The notes: generated by a model from the letters alone, not told the origin. Positions 35,073 through 47,652 are shown, counted from the first letter of the stretch. The stretch: DNA of 64,000 nucleotides from Ottelia alismoides (GCA_037367405.1 JAZKJV010009632.1:1-64000); one strand, 5' to 3'. Translations and numbers: made by a program.

Positions 35073-38009
35073 TGATGAACGTCGAATTCGCCTCTATAAT
35101 AATGTGGAATTATGCTGTAGTACAGGAGGCGAATTCGGTTCAGCAAAAACCACATATTTTGAATGTTGTGGAATATTTATACTTGGCAAGTGTACCAAGG
35201 TCGAACACAGGGATACGGCAGCCTAAAGTGTGTATTGAATTTTGATTCATGAAGCTCAATGTGATTTAATCTCAATTTTAGGTCCATATGCAATTTATAA
35301 TGCAATGCAAGCGGAGCTATGCTGTATGCATTTTTTTATTTTGTTTTTATGCAAGTTAAAGTGATGCATGGGCAAATAATGCAAGATAATATGCATGATG
35401 AATAAAATGTCAGAATTATACCCTAAAATATGAACAACGCAATATAGAATGAAATTAGAGTCAATTTGAACACATCATTAAAAATCGGTCATCAAATCAA
35501 GCAAGACAAGTAGAGCATGGTCCCATTTTTCACATAAAAAATCACTTAAATTAAAACAGTGTCAAATGGAACAAGTAAGCATGTTAAAATGTAGAGGACA
35601 AAAAAAGGATCAAAACGACACTAAAATCATGCAATTTGGACCTACGATGCTCAAGTTATGCTAAAAACAGTACAAGGGCAAAATGGTAATAAAATTACAA
35701 TAAAATAAAGGGATAAATATTGCATTTAGGTCCCTGGAGGGACTTAAATGCAAATAGCAAAAACCGCCTGGGCCCATATATAATTTTTCCATTGCGCGTA
35801 GGGGCCTTTTTGTAATTTCCATAAAATCTGAGGGGCTCCCTATAAAATACCCAGGCACGCACGTGAGGCACGTGCCTGGGGACCTGAATGTAAATAGCAT
35901 TTCTTTCCGGATCTATCCTGCAATTTATCCAAGCCTCACGTGCGTTGCACGTGAGGACCCAGGCTCGGGAGGCGGCTCAGCTTCGGGACCACGTGGCATC
36001 AACTGGAGGTTCAGGACGAGGCTCGGTAGTACCCGAGCCTGTAGGCATGGAGTAGAGGCTCGGATGCCACGCATCGTCGTCGTGACCGTCCGATCCTGGT
36101 GATCGGACGGTGCCTGTAACTTCATCCTCCTCCGCGGCTCACCGGAGGAGGCGGGGCTCCGGCGAGGTCTATGGAGCTCCTCCGCCTGTCACAGACACGC
36201 TTGATGGTCGGAGAAGCTATCTGGGGGCGCCGCGAAGACGTTGGGGCTCCGGCGATGCTCCAAGGCTGATCGGAGCTGCGGGTCGAAGAAGCGTCGCCGG
36301 AGGAGAAGAGCATGAAGATGCTCCGATGTCGCCTCCGGCCATTGAAGGTCCTGCAAAGATTAGTATAGCCGAGGCAAAGAGCAGGAGGTGCGTGAGTGGG
36401 ATGGGGTGAACTGGGAGCCGATCGGAGGTGAAGCAGGCGGCGGCTCAGGTGGGTCCTCAGCCATAAAGACGGAGGCACTAGATCGGCAGTGGAGAGGTTC
36501 TGAGGAGGAGTAAGGTGAACGGCGAGGTTGTTTGATGGATGGCGAAAGTGCAGAGGTGGTCGGACGGAGTTGAAGATGATCGTACAAGGTGGGGAAATTC
36601 GGGAAAATGAGAAGAAAAAGACTCCTCGCCGGAGCAAGGAGTTGGCGGACGTAGCGGCCTGGGATTGAGCTCCGGTGGAGCTCGGGGTCTTCGTCCAACG
36701 TGCGCGGCCGGGGCACGGAGCTTAGTGGTGGCTGGAACCACCTGGACACGGCGGAGCGCCGCCGTGGGTCAACACCAGACCAACACCATCGTCGCCTCAC
36801 AATTCCGCCCCTCCGTTGTCACCGGAGGGGCGGAGGAAGCTAGGTGGAGGCCCAAAATGGTGGACAAGGCTATACGGTGGCGGAGGAGGGTTTAAATAGG
36901 CGGAGGGGGTCGGACGGTTATGTGGTAGGAGGGGGGTTTCGAAGGAGGTCTTAATGGTGCAGCAGTGATGATGGAGGTGTATCAATGGAGGCGCGAGGAA
37001 GGTGGATCTACGGGGAACGCGGGGCTGCTATTAGGAGTGTGTGGAGGTGGCTGGAGCGCCTTCCAAAATAGGAAGGGGGAGAAGTCACCGCGAGTCGTAA
37101 CGTCTGGGGGAGGAAGCGGTGGAGGAGGACGATGAGCCACGGCCGGCTGGGAGTAGAGCGCGCGCGGAGGGTCATGATTAGATCATAGGATCTGATCGAC
37201 GGGTGGCGTTGAGGAGGTGATGAGTGGTTCAGATGAAGAGACGGGTCCATCCAAGGGCAAGGGCGAAGGGGGTGACGTGGATTATTGAGGAGCGTTGGAT
37301 GATGGATATGATCGACGGCCGAGGTCGAAGGGAGACGTGGCGTATTGAGAGGTGAAGGATGGAGGCTGATCCAACGGTTGTCGTCGAGGCGCTAAAGAGA
37401 GGTCGAGATCAGATCTGGGGATTAAATCCGACGGTTGAGAACAAGGCGGTGATGGACGGCGGAGATGAAGGCGGGGATAGCGTGATCCAACGGCCCAGGA
37501 GAGAGCCGGGTGGTGCGAGGAGAAGCGGGCCACGTGGGCGGCCTAGAGGCGCCACGTGGCCCAATAAGAAAATTCAGAATAAAATTATAAAGAAAAATGT
37601 AAAAGAAATAGTTAGAGGTCGAATTAGAAAAAAGTCAAAACATGAAAGTTGCTCGTCTCGACGAGATCTACAACTTTCCTGTTGGTCAAAAAGCCAAAAG
37701 AGGTTATTTGTACAAAACGTGTTTTTGTGGGTATTTTCAAGGGGATAAAAACACCAAGTTTGCAGTTTTGAGATTTTTTGTATTTTTTATCTTTTTAAGG
37801 GTCAGTGATTTATCTACTTAATTTTTAGGGGTTTTTGAGTGATAAAATAGATACAGAAAAATAAGGTAAATTAATTACAATAAATTAATGGTAATTTATA
37901 CACAATAAGGTACATGATAAAAACAAAGAATTAGAGGGTATTTTTATTGGCTTGTTTAAGCAGGGATTTTAATAAGTAGCTTTTAGCATGATGAATACGA
38001 GATTCATCA
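35073..38009 (-). repeat. LTR of the LARD element (3' LTR in element orientation), 2937 bp
   Basis: It pairs with 40466-43423. The GC-rich middle (about 35840-37560) gives many open frames on both strands, none with a known domain. Two strong hairpins are visible: CCCAGGCACG...CGTGCCTGGG near 35849-35881 and CCGTCCGATC...GATCGGACGG near 36086-36111. Relative to the other LTR it lacks a palindromic piece at about 37142-37146. Confidence 0.9.
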
Positions 38010-40465
38010 TACCCCTATACTTAAACCATGCTCGTCCTCGAGCATCTAAAGAACGAAGGAGTAGGACTAATTCCTGACAGTGCGCGTGAAATTTACAAGG
38101 CTTGATCTTTCGAAGACCCTTGACCTGAGTCATCCTAAAATTCCAGGTTTATCCAAGCCTTAGTCAGAAGGAATCTAACTTCTCTGATTATCATACTCTC
38201 TTTTTGTACATATAGTATAAGGATTTGACATTTAGTGTACTGCATTTCATGAGAGCTGAGTCGATGCATCACTCAAAGTTCCAGTCCAAAGACTCTTCTC
38301 TAGACCTAATCCTCAATACTAGGGAATAAGTCTGTTCTTGCTTCAGTCCACCGTCTCATTAGTTTGTCAGACTTTGAAATGTTGATGGACGGCCAGATGA
38401 TGGAGGTACTGGGATTGTGTCTAATTTTCTCACCCTCACATTGGAACAAGGGGCCTCTCGAGTGCCTTTTACTCAACACATGTATATTATTATTTTGTTG
38501 ATCAATGTGTCCGTCAAGAGAGTTGGAGTCGTCTGCACTTGTTTTTCTGGGAATACACCGGGGTGTGTCTTTTCTGAGTATCTAAGATACCTTCGACACC
38601 CAGACTTGTATCGCTTACGATGCAGGGCCCTTTTTGTGGTGTCAGCCCGACTCCTTGGTCCTATTTAGCGCTTGGTCCAAGTGGACACTTTGAAAATGTT
38701 TGGGAGCGCTCGCCATTGGTGGAAGCTCATTTAGAATTTGACTTTGGATTTAGAGCTTTTCTTTGACATTTCATTTCTTTTGTTGGCTAGCTCCACTGCT
38801 TTTACCAAGAGATTGGCGTACACTGATCAACAAATTCCTTTAAGTTTCATCACACCCTGGCACATAGGTAAATATCAAAGAGATAGCATATGAATCTTGT
38901 TCACATACTGGCTAGGGTTTTTGCTGACACTCAGGTTTTCTGAAGCCTTCATTAACTTTATCCCATCCTCGAATATCATTAGATCAGGTCTAAACTCAAC
39001 TCTCTGGTCCTAGTTCCTCAAGTGATATCTCATCTCAGCTCATCAATCATGAAGTTGTGGAAGTGACTGTGCTGATCATATTTTCTTGAAGGTAGAGATG
39101 AAGAGTGCAATATAGCACTCAAATCTTTCAAACCAGAGGAGTGTGGATATTTAAGTCATGTAAACCCTAATGACTACGGCATGTTAACTCAGACTCTCAA
39201 GATTACAGAAATCCAGTGTCCTCAAAATCCTCAAGCCTTGCGTGAGTGTGAATGTGTCAGGAATACACCAACTCCAAGGGTTAGTGAATTTTTATGTGAT
39301 TTTTGGCTTTTGCAAATTTTTATGGGTTTTAGTTTTTAATTTTAATTTTTTTTAAAACCTCGGAGAGACAATGACTGGCACAGACTCAAATAAAAGTATA
39401 CACTTTCAGCCAGTATGGGTGTAAGTACGGGTCGAGGCCCGTGTTACTTGAGGACAGGGCCGTATGCGATGTCCTCTAAACCACCCACTCTGCTAAGGGA
39501 GACCGAGGTTCCCTCACTGAAAATGCCTACTAAACCTAGTAGTCAGAGTCAACCTCCAAGAAAGATTTTTAGTTTTTCAATTTTTTTAATACAGGAATAT
39601 TTACAAAAATTAATCCCTCAATTTTTAATTTTTACAGGTTTTTACTCAGTTTACTAGTTTACCAAAACCCATCCCGAAAAATAAAATTTTAAAAAGCTTT
39701 AAAAATCCGAGCCAAGGCTAAAGTAATATACAATAATATATGGTATACCCCCCTATACTTAAAATTTGCTATGTCCTCATAGCACAAGTGCCATGAAGTC
39801 AAGGTTCGGTTCAAGTATAGGGTGATATAGTGGAACTGAGGAGGAGGGTCCCCCTATATTTAGGCCAAAATTGGCCTAAGCACAAGAAGATCGAATGAGG
39901 GAGGGATGAATAGGCAGGTCCCCCCTATACTTAGGCTATAAATAGCTGAAGTAAGGTCTGTGTTTAAGAGGGATGTCTATGGTACAAGGGTTAGGGGGAG
40001 GGGGTTCGTGAAGAATAGATACACACACAGAGAGAGAGAGATAGAGAATGAAATATACAGGGGGGTGGGGGTGAGTATGTGCATGTGCAGTGTAGGTGTG
40101 TGTGTGTAAGGGGGGGATTTTTTTGAGTATAATATGTAAGACTTGAAAAGAAATATGCAGATGCAATGTTTTTTTTTACAAAATGCCATGCAATTTTGAC
40201 TGCTAAAATCTCCCAATTCCTTCACAGGTTCTTTTGCGGCCTCTTCAGCGGAAGTTCTCGACTTCACGCCTCCATGAGGATCAAGCGTCCTTGATCACCA
40301 TGGGCCCTGCCACAAAAGATAGACGTTAGAAAACCTGAGGCATTAAATCAGCAAATGATATGCAAAGAAATGATGCATGAAATGAGGACCTGAATTTTTT
40401 TTTTGAAATAAAAAAATCAAAATCCAAAAAATAAGCAAAGCCGTATCCCCGGCAACGGCGCCATT
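38010..40465 (-). other. internal region of the LARD element, non-coding
   Basis: 2.46 kb with only short frames. Several purine-rich motifs of the type CTAAGTATAGGGGGG (minus strand) occur near 38010-38025, 39745-39765, 39850-39865 and 39920-39935. The one touching the LTR at 38010 is the expected polypurine-tract position. A microsatellite (cacacacacagagagaga) lies at 40020-40045. Confidence 0.7.
40446..40463 (-). promoter_or_regulatory. primer binding site of the LARD element
   Basis: On the minus strand TGGCGCCGTTGCCGGGGA stands two bases inside the right-hand LTR. From memory this sequence follows the 5' LTR in many plant Ty3/gypsy elements of the Tat/Ogre type. I have not checked which tRNA it matches. 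Confidence 0.75.
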
Positions 40466-43423
40466 TGATGAACGTCGAATTCGCCTCTATAATAATATGG
40501 AATTATGTTGTAGTACAGGACGCGAATTCGGTTCAGCAAAAACCACAGATTTTGAATGCTGTGGAATATTTATACTTGGCAAGTGTACCAAGATCGAACA
40601 CAGGGATACGTCAGCCTAAAGTGTGTATTGAATTTTGATTCATGAAGCTCAATGTGATTTAATCTCAATTTCAGGTCCATATGCAATTTATAATGCAATG
40701 CAAGCGGAGCTATGCTGTATGCATTTTTTATTTTGTTTTTATGCAAGTTAAAGTGATGCATGGGCAAATAATGCAAGATAATATGCATGATGAATAAAAT
40801 GTCAGAATTATACCCTAAAATATGAACGACGCAATATAGAATGAAATTAGAGTCAATTTGAACACATCATTAAAAACCGGTCATCAAATCAAGCAAGACA
40901 AGTAGAGCATGGTCTCATTTTTCACATAAAAATCACTTAAATTAAAACAGTGTCAAATGGAACAAGTAAGCATGCTAAAATGTAGAGGACAAAACAAGGA
41001 TCAAAACGACACTAAAATCATGCAATTTGGACCTACGATTCTCAAGTTATGCTAAAAACAGTGCAAGGGCATAATGGTAATAAAAATACAATAAAATAAA
41101 GGGATAAATATTGCATTTAGGTCCCTGGAGGGACCTAAATGCAAAAAGCAAAAACCGCCTGGGTCCATATATAATTTTTCCATTGCGCGCAGGGGCCTTT
41201 TTGTAATTCCATAAAATCTGAGGGGCTCCCTGAAAAATACCCAGGCACGCACGTGAGGCACGTGCCTGGGGACCTGAATATAAATAGCATTTATTTCCGG
41301 GTCTATCCTGCAATTTACCCAAGCCTCATGTGCGTTGCACGTGAGGACCCAGGCTCGGGAGGCGGCTCAGCTTCGGGACCACGTGGCATCAACTGGAGGT
41401 TCTGGGCGAGGCTCGGTAGTACCCGAGCCTGCAGGCATGGAGTAGAGGCTCGGATGCCACGCATCGTCGTTGTGACCGTCCGATCCTGGTGATCGGACGG
41501 TGCTTGTAACTTCATCCTCCTCCGCGGCTCACCGGAGGAGGCGGGGCTCCGGCGAGGTCTATGGAGCTCCTCCGCCTGTCACAGATACGCCTGATGGTCG
41601 GAGAAGCTATCTGGGGGCGCCGCGAAGACGTTGGGGCTCCGGCGATGCTCCAAGGCTGATCAGAGCTGCGGGTCGAAGAAGCGTCGCGCGGAGGAGAAGA
41701 GCATGAAGATGCTCCGATGTCGCCTCCGGCCATTGAAGGTCCTGCAAAGATTAGTATAGCCGAGGCAAAGAGCAGGAGGTGCGTGAGTGGGATGGGGTGA
41801 ACTGGGAGCCGATCGGAGGTGAAGCAGGAGGCGGCTCAGGTGGGTCCTCAGCCATAAAGACGGAGGCACTGGATCGGCAGTGGAAAGGTTCTGAGGAGGA
41901 GTTAGGTGAACGGCGAGGTTGTTTGATGGATGGCGAAAGTGCAGAGGTGGTCGGACGGAGTTGAAGATGATTGTAGAAGGTGGGGAAATTCGGGAAAATG
42001 AGAAGAAAAAGTCTCCTCGCCGGAGCAAGGAGTTGGCGGACGTAGCGGCCTGGGATTGAGCTCCGGTGGAGCTCGGGGTCTTCGCCCAGCGTGCGCGGCC
42101 TGGGCACCGAGCTTAGTGGTGGCTGGAACCACCTGGACACGGCGGAGCGCCGCCGTGGGTCAACACCAGACCAACACCATCATCGCCTCACAATTCTGCC
42201 CCTCCGCTGTCATCGGAGGGGCGGAGGAAGCTAGGTGGAGGCCCAAAATGGTGGACAAGGCTATATGGTGGCGGAGGAGGGTTTAAATAGGCGGAGGGGG
42301 TCGGACGGTTATATGGTAGGAGGGGGGTTTCGAAGGAGGTCTTAATGGTGGAGCAATGATGATGGAGGTGTATCAATGGAGGCGCGAGGAAGGTGGATCT
42401 ACGGGGAACGTGGGGTTGCCGTTAGGAGTGTGTGGAGGTGGCTGGAGCGCCTTCCAAAATAGGAAGGGGGAGAAGTCACCGTGAGTCGTAACGTCTGGGG
42501 GAGGAAGCGGCTGGAGGAGGACGATGAGCCACGGCCGTTGGATCGTGAGATCCAACGGCTGGGAGTAGTGCGCGCACGGAGGGTCATGATTAGGTCATAG
42601 GATCTGATCGACGGGTGGCGTTGAGGCGGTGATGAGTGGTTCAGATGAAGAGCCGGGTCCATCCAAGGGCAAGGGCGAAGGGGGTGGCGTGGATTACTGA
42701 GGAGCGTTGGATGATGGATATGATCGACGACCGAGGTCGAAGGGAGACGTGGCGTATTGAGAGGCAAAGGATGGAGGTTGATCCAACGGTTGTCGTCGAG
42801 GCGCTAAAGAGAGGTCGAGATCAGATCTGAGGATTAAATCCGACGGTTGAGAACAAGGCGGTGATGGACGGCGGAGATGAAGGCGGGGATAGCGTGATCC
42901 AACGACCCAGGAGAGAGCCGGGTGGCGCGAGGAGAAGCGGGCCACGTGGGCGGCCCAGAGGGCGCCACGTGGCCCAATAAGAAAAATCAGAATAAAATTA
43001 TAAAGAAAAATGTAAAAGAAATAGTTAGAGGCCGAATTAGAAAAAAGTCAAAACATGAATGTTGCTCGTCTCGACGAGATCTACAACTTTCCTGTTGGTC
43101 AAAAAGCCAAAAGAGGTTATTTGTACAAAACGTGTTTTTGTGGGTATTTTCAAGGGGATAAAAACACCAAGTTTGCAATTTTGAGATTTTTTTGTATTTT
43201 TTATCTTTTTAAGGGTCAGTGATTTATCTACGTAATTTTTAGGGGTTTTTGAGTGATAAAATAGATACAGAAAAATAAGGGAAATTAATTACAATAAATT
43301 AATGGTAATTTATACACAATAAGGTACATGATAAAAACAAAGAATTAGAGGGTATTTTTATTGGCTTGTTTAAGCAGGGATTTTAATAAGTGGTTTTTAG
43401 CATGATGAATACGAGATTCATCA
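40466..43423 (-). repeat. LTR of the LARD element (5' LTR in element orientation), 2958 bp
   Basis: Nearly identical to 35073-38009, with scattered single-base differences and a few indels. The largest is an extra palindrome (gttggatc-gtgag-atccaac) at about 42536-42557 that the other LTR lacks. The same two hairpins are present near 41240-41272 and 41476-41501. Confidence 0.9.
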
Positions 43424-43446
43424 CCCCCCAACCGAACGGGCTCTTA

Positions 43447-43815
43447 GGGTGAGTATGGTTGCCGGCTTATCCCGGGGTAAACTGGTGGGGGTATCTCGTT
43501 TTTGTGTTTTTGGTGTTTGGATAGAGGGTTTTGGGTTGAGAGGGTTTGTTATGATATGATTGTATTGAAGTTTGGAAAAGTGAGTAGTTGTTGTCATGCA
43601 ATTGTATTGAAGTTTGGAAAATGAGTAGAAGTTGAGTAGTTTATAATATCTAGATGATGTGATTGTATAATATATTATTTTTTGATGGAATTGATGAAAG
43701 ATAAATGATTTATTTATGTATAAAAAAGAGAGGAAAAGTGGGCCCCACAGGTGAGAGAAAGGGTGGGTTTTGGAGGGTAAAGCCCCCTGAGTTAACCCAT
43801 CAACCAAACATGGCC
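43447..43815. mobile_element. MITE B (369 bp), relative of MITE A
   Basis: The left end GGGTGAGTATGGTTG and the reverse complement of the right end GGCCATGTTTGGTTG are similar. The flanks are TTA (43444-43446) and TAA (43816-43818). It shares with MITE A the inner phrases 'gattgtattgaagtttggaaaa', 'gtagttgttgt', 'tttgatgg' and 'gtgggccccac'. The minus-strand frame 43421-43807 is a by-product. Confidence 0.75.
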
Positions 43816-43871
43816 TAAGGGTTTCTCCGTAAGGTTTGTATAAAATATGGTTTGGTTTATCTGAATAACAA

Positions 43872-43992
43872 GAAAACTAGTATAAGGGCACAAGCAATAA
43901 GATGCAAGAAGGTGGGGACAACTCATATTGCAAAAAAGGGAGAGGCATGACTAATATTGCATAATCTAAGAGAGGCACAACTGTAAAAAAAA
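43872..43992. mobile_element. single arm of a MULE of the 1500-2792 family
   Basis: The phrase order 'gggcacaa', 'gtggggacaactcatattgcaaaaaa', 'gaggcatgactaatattgca', 'gaggcacaactgtaaa' repeats the right arm of the Pack-MULE. No partner arm is found on the left. The region 44370-44470 (atgtccctacaagtcaac, attgagttgatttaacca) resembles the inner edge of the Pack-MULE left arm (1590-1660), so two fragments may be left of related elements. Confidence 0.55.
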
Positions 43993-44799
43993 TTATTTTC
44001 AGAATTTTTGTGTTTGATGAGATAAATGCTTGATAAGTACGAGCTATTCATGTTTCTCCTTTCTTTGTTTTTCTTGGAAACGTGTAATACGATGAAGTTA
44101 TTATGGAGTAGCAGTAATTGGTGTAAAACAGATGACGTGAATAAGTTTTAATAATTATCTTTTTTATGGAACACATGGTGGGATAATTGCTATGGAACCA
44201 GAAAAATCTAATATAATCTAGTATAAAGGAAGAAATCTCGATATTTCTTATCCATGTTCCCAAAAAAATACTCTTTGACTTTTTTAGATGGGATTTTAAC
44301 ATTTTAATAATCTTGTCCAGATATATTATAATCTTCAAACTACATCATAAATTCTATAATTTTGCTTCGTTTTATACATATGTCCCTACAAGTCAACTTA
44401 CTCCCATCGCGCTACTATCATTGAGTTGATTTAACCAAGCACCTTGATGGGAGGTAATCATTGTTCTTCTTCCTCGTGTTTTCTTTGATCCCTAACTTGC
44501 AGCCTAGTCGTTGCCTACATCCTCGTTTTTATGCAGCATGTTACAGATCTCAAGAGAGATGGGATTCTTTGAAGATAGGGATAGTGCTCTTAGTCCTCGG
44601 AGCTTGGCATTCCTGGTAGGAGAACTTGTGGTGCTTGGGGTTGGTCGAGATCGAAAATAATTTGTGAGGGAGCGTGCAGCTTGTGACATTTGGAGTTGAC
44701 CGAGCATAGGAATATGGTGGAAAGGGGAACGTGGTGTGAAGCTCATAATGTTTGGATCTGGGTTAGTGGGGTTGTAGAGCTTGTGATGTACATAATTGG

Positions 44800-45868
44800 T
44801 GTGAGGCACGTTCTCGCGGATTCGGGATACCCGTTTACACATCACTCGTAGTATCATATTCGCTAAAAATCGTATTAGAGTAAATCTTATTAATTAGAAG
44901 TAACGGGAAATTTTAGTTCTAAAAAAGCAAGTAAATTGGACTTGACAATTAAAATTTAGAACTACTTGTAATGAAACATGTTTTCAAGTTGTTTGGTATG
45001 TAAAGCGACATTGTACTCATCCTACATTAATTACTCATATCAATCATTTTTGTACAAATATTATACGATCCATATTTAAGTCATTGTCTTTTTATTAATT
45101 ATAATATATGTCTGATTGGTCTTGGGAATGTGAAAGATGAGTCTTTGATATAATCATTGTCTTTATTAAATATGTATGATGAGTCAGGTGTTTTGATTCT
45201 TTTCTTGTTGAATTTATCAAGCTTAGTGGATAGTTTTGGTCTTGGTCTGGGTAAGATCTCACACTATGACTCTAAGGAAGTAAGGAATCCTTAGGGTTGG
45301 GTGCCTCCGTAGGCATGCGTTGGAGTAAAATACATCCTAACTAAGTTCCCAACACGTCCACTAGTTATTTCAAACAACTTCGGTAGTAGCGTGTATGTCT
45401 GATAAGGATGATTTTCATGATATGGTCTTTTCTCTTTGTCAGGATTAATGGTGGAACAGTAACTAGCTCAATGGAAACTAAACCCAACTACAACCAAGTC
45501 AACTGTAACCAAGCTCCCATGTAACCAACTCAACTGTAATTTATCTCAACTTTAACCAAACTCATTTGTGACTCGATACAATCTCAAATGTAACTCCTCC
45601 AATTCAACTGTAACTGATTCAGATGTAGTCATATAGGATTCAAATGTATACATTGATGATTCGGATGTAGTATCGTCAAGTCTGTTGACGAAAAGTAAAC
45701 AAAACTCAAGCGGCGAGGTAGCCTATAAAAGGCTCTTCCGTCTCGCCCTCTAAGTAGAAGTGCGGTCCAGTAGGGAGATAGGTCTACTCCAAAACTACGC
45801 CACTGAGATGGGTGGGAGAGACTCCTCGGAAGAGTCACCCCAAACGAAAAACCGGCCCGACCGGTACG
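44800..45868 (-). repeat. 3' LTR of the gypsy element, missing its first part
   Basis: It matches 47656-48732 with small differences. The inside has loose repeats of 'caactgtaaccaa'. At 45868/45869 it passes directly into RNase H coding sequence, so its 5' part was lost with the end of pol. Confidence 0.85.
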
Positions 45869-47353
45869 AATCCTAAATCCTCACATGAAGCATAAGTATA
45901 TACTGCAAAATTCTGAATTTCTGAAGGAAGTGCAAGAATACGTACAATCGTCAATCTTTCCTTCAATGTCCTAAAGGCATGCTCGCATGAATCATTCCAA
46001 ATGAAAGGAACTCTCTTCTGTGTCAATCATGTCAAGGGAAGAACAACTTGGAAAAAACTACTGACTAAGCGTCGGTAATAACCCGCTAGTCCAAGGAAGC
46101 TCTGAGTCTGAGTGACTGTCTTAGATTGCTCCGAAGATATGACTGCCTCAATCTGCGTAGAGTCAACTACGATACCTGCTCCAGAAATGGCATGCCCAAA
46201 TAATGAGACATGGGATAATTGGAACTCACATTTGCTCAACTTGATATACAACTTGTACTCTTGAAGTATGTCAAGGACTGTCTTTAGATCATTTGCATGA
46301 TTCCATTTATTTCAAGAATATATCAGAACATCATTGATGTGATCCCTATTCATTTCAAGAATATATCAACACATCGTCAATGCATACAATCACAAAATCA
46401 TCTAAGTATAGACGGAAAATCATGTTCATCTTGTCCATCAATGCTGCATGTGTATTCATGAGCCTAAACGACATCGCATCACACTCATAATGTCAATATC
46501 GAGTCATGAATGATGTTTTCGGAATATTTGACTCTTGAGTCTCCAGTTGATGATAGTCAGATTGGAGATCGATCTTTGAAAACATCAAAGATCCATGTAG
46601 TTGATCAAACAGATCATCAATGCATGGTATAGGATATTGGTTTTTCATTGTTTTCTTGTTCTGATGTTGGTAATCAAAGCATAATCTTATCGATCCATCC
46701 TTCTTCTTGACAAAAGAATGAGAGCACTTCAAGGTACAGTGTCTGGCTTCACAAAACCTAAATTAAGTAACTCATGCAACTGCACATGCAACTCTCTCAA
46801 CGCAACCGATGTTATGTGATAAGGAGCCATCGAGATCGGTTGTATATCTGACAATAATGTGATCTCGAACTCAATCTCTCTCAGGCTGTAAATCTGACAA
46901 ATCATTAGAGAACACATTAGGGTAATCTGACACTATCTTGATGTCCTGAGCCATCGGCTCTCCCTCAGATGTCTCTCGGACAATATTAGAAGTGTGTCAC
47001 ATCCTCGATCTATGAGTCTCTGATCTCTCAATACTGATATCTACTCTATTTTGAAATCATGTAATGTACCCTTAATGGTAAACTCGGGTACAGAATCCTG
47101 AAGATAGCCATCTTCCTGAAGTAATTAACAATGTATAATGAGCTGACAGCTTATCTACGCCCATAATCAGGTCACACTTGTCAAGTTGTAGTAGTAGACA
47201 GACATTGATCATCTCGTGGCCACCAATCAACATTGGTAACCTTCTGACTATCAGTCTTATGCTGAACAACTGGCTACCTGGTCCATGGATGTGACAGGGA
47301 GGATCTAGGGCATCTGCACCTCTACCTACTGAAGCTAGAAACTCGAAGTTCAT
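45835..47353 (-). pseudogene. gypsy pol relic: protease, reverse transcriptase, start of RNase H
   Basis: In coding order: protease-end phrase CDLIMGVDKLSAHY (47353-47072); a reverse transcriptase lead-in with [13 protein letters not shown] (46917-46729); [35 protein letters not shown] and [12 protein letters not shown] (46732-46493). After a gap where the catalytic YxDD block should lie (it is damaged near 46380), KLSKCEFQLSHVSLFGHAISG and FLGLAGYYRRLVSSF follow (46251-46027). Then the RNase H start with FRTLKERLT and FAVYTYASCEDLG appears (46026-45869). Stops and a duplicated piece near 46310-46375 break the frame. Confidence 0.85.
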
Positions 47354-47640
47354 TCATCGCTCCGGAACCAATTAAAACAAAGAAACGTCGATACAGGATG
47401 CCATGTTTCTATGTAAGAACTGATACCATTAATATTTTATATTCGCGGATATTTCTAAATGTGCTTTTTCTCTTCTTGGCATATAATATGGAAAGTAGTT
47501 GTAATAGTGACAGTTGTGGCTACGGAATTTAAATGTCATATTTCCCTTTGGGACTCGCGACAAGTCGAAGAACTACCGCTATCCAAGAATTAATGCAATC
47601 GAAACAATAATACTAAGAATGTATATAGCAAGAAATCATT

Positions 47641-47652
47641 GTTCTGATACCA
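47641..47652 (-). promoter_or_regulatory. primer binding site of the gypsy element
   Basis: The minus strand reads TGGTATCAGAAC, 11 of 12 identical to the initiator-methionine tRNA site TGGTATCAGAGC, three bases inside the LTR that starts at 47656. Confidence 0.85.

Larger units (their letters stand above)
35073..43423 (-). mobile_element. non-autonomous LTR retrotransposon (LARD-type), 8.35 kb, two full LTRs
   Basis: Two almost identical LTRs (35073-38009 and 40466-43423), each TGATGAA...TTCATCA, flank a 2.46-kb internal region. The target duplication is CCCCC (35068-35072 and 43424-43428). The primer site on the minus strand next to the right-hand LTR fixes the orientation. No gag, protease, reverse transcriptase or integrase is recognisable, so it must use enzymes from another element. 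The target was MITE A. Confidence 0.88.
34715..43443. mobile_element. MITE A (about 373 bp, Tourist/PIF-Harbinger-like), split by an LTR element
   Basis: The left end GGGTGTGTTTGGTTGGTGGG and the reverse complement of the right end GAGCCCGTTCGGTTGGGG are similar. The left flank is TAA (34712-34714) and the right flank is TTA (43444-43446). Removing the LTR element 35073-43423 and one CCCCC leaves 358 + 15 bp. The inside holds three copies of 'attg.attgaa.tttgaaaa' (34820-34920). It is homologous along its length to MITE B. Confidence 0.7.

Noticed and set aside
36110..37748. Long Pro/Arg/Ser-rich frames on both strands in the GC-rich part of the LTR (and again at 41500-43161)
   Set aside because: They come from GC-rich composition, lie inside LTRs, are present twice only because the LTR is, and show no domain.
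43421..43807. A 128-codon minus-strand frame
   Set aside because: It coincides with MITE B and the relic end of MITE A, and its composition follows their internal repeats.
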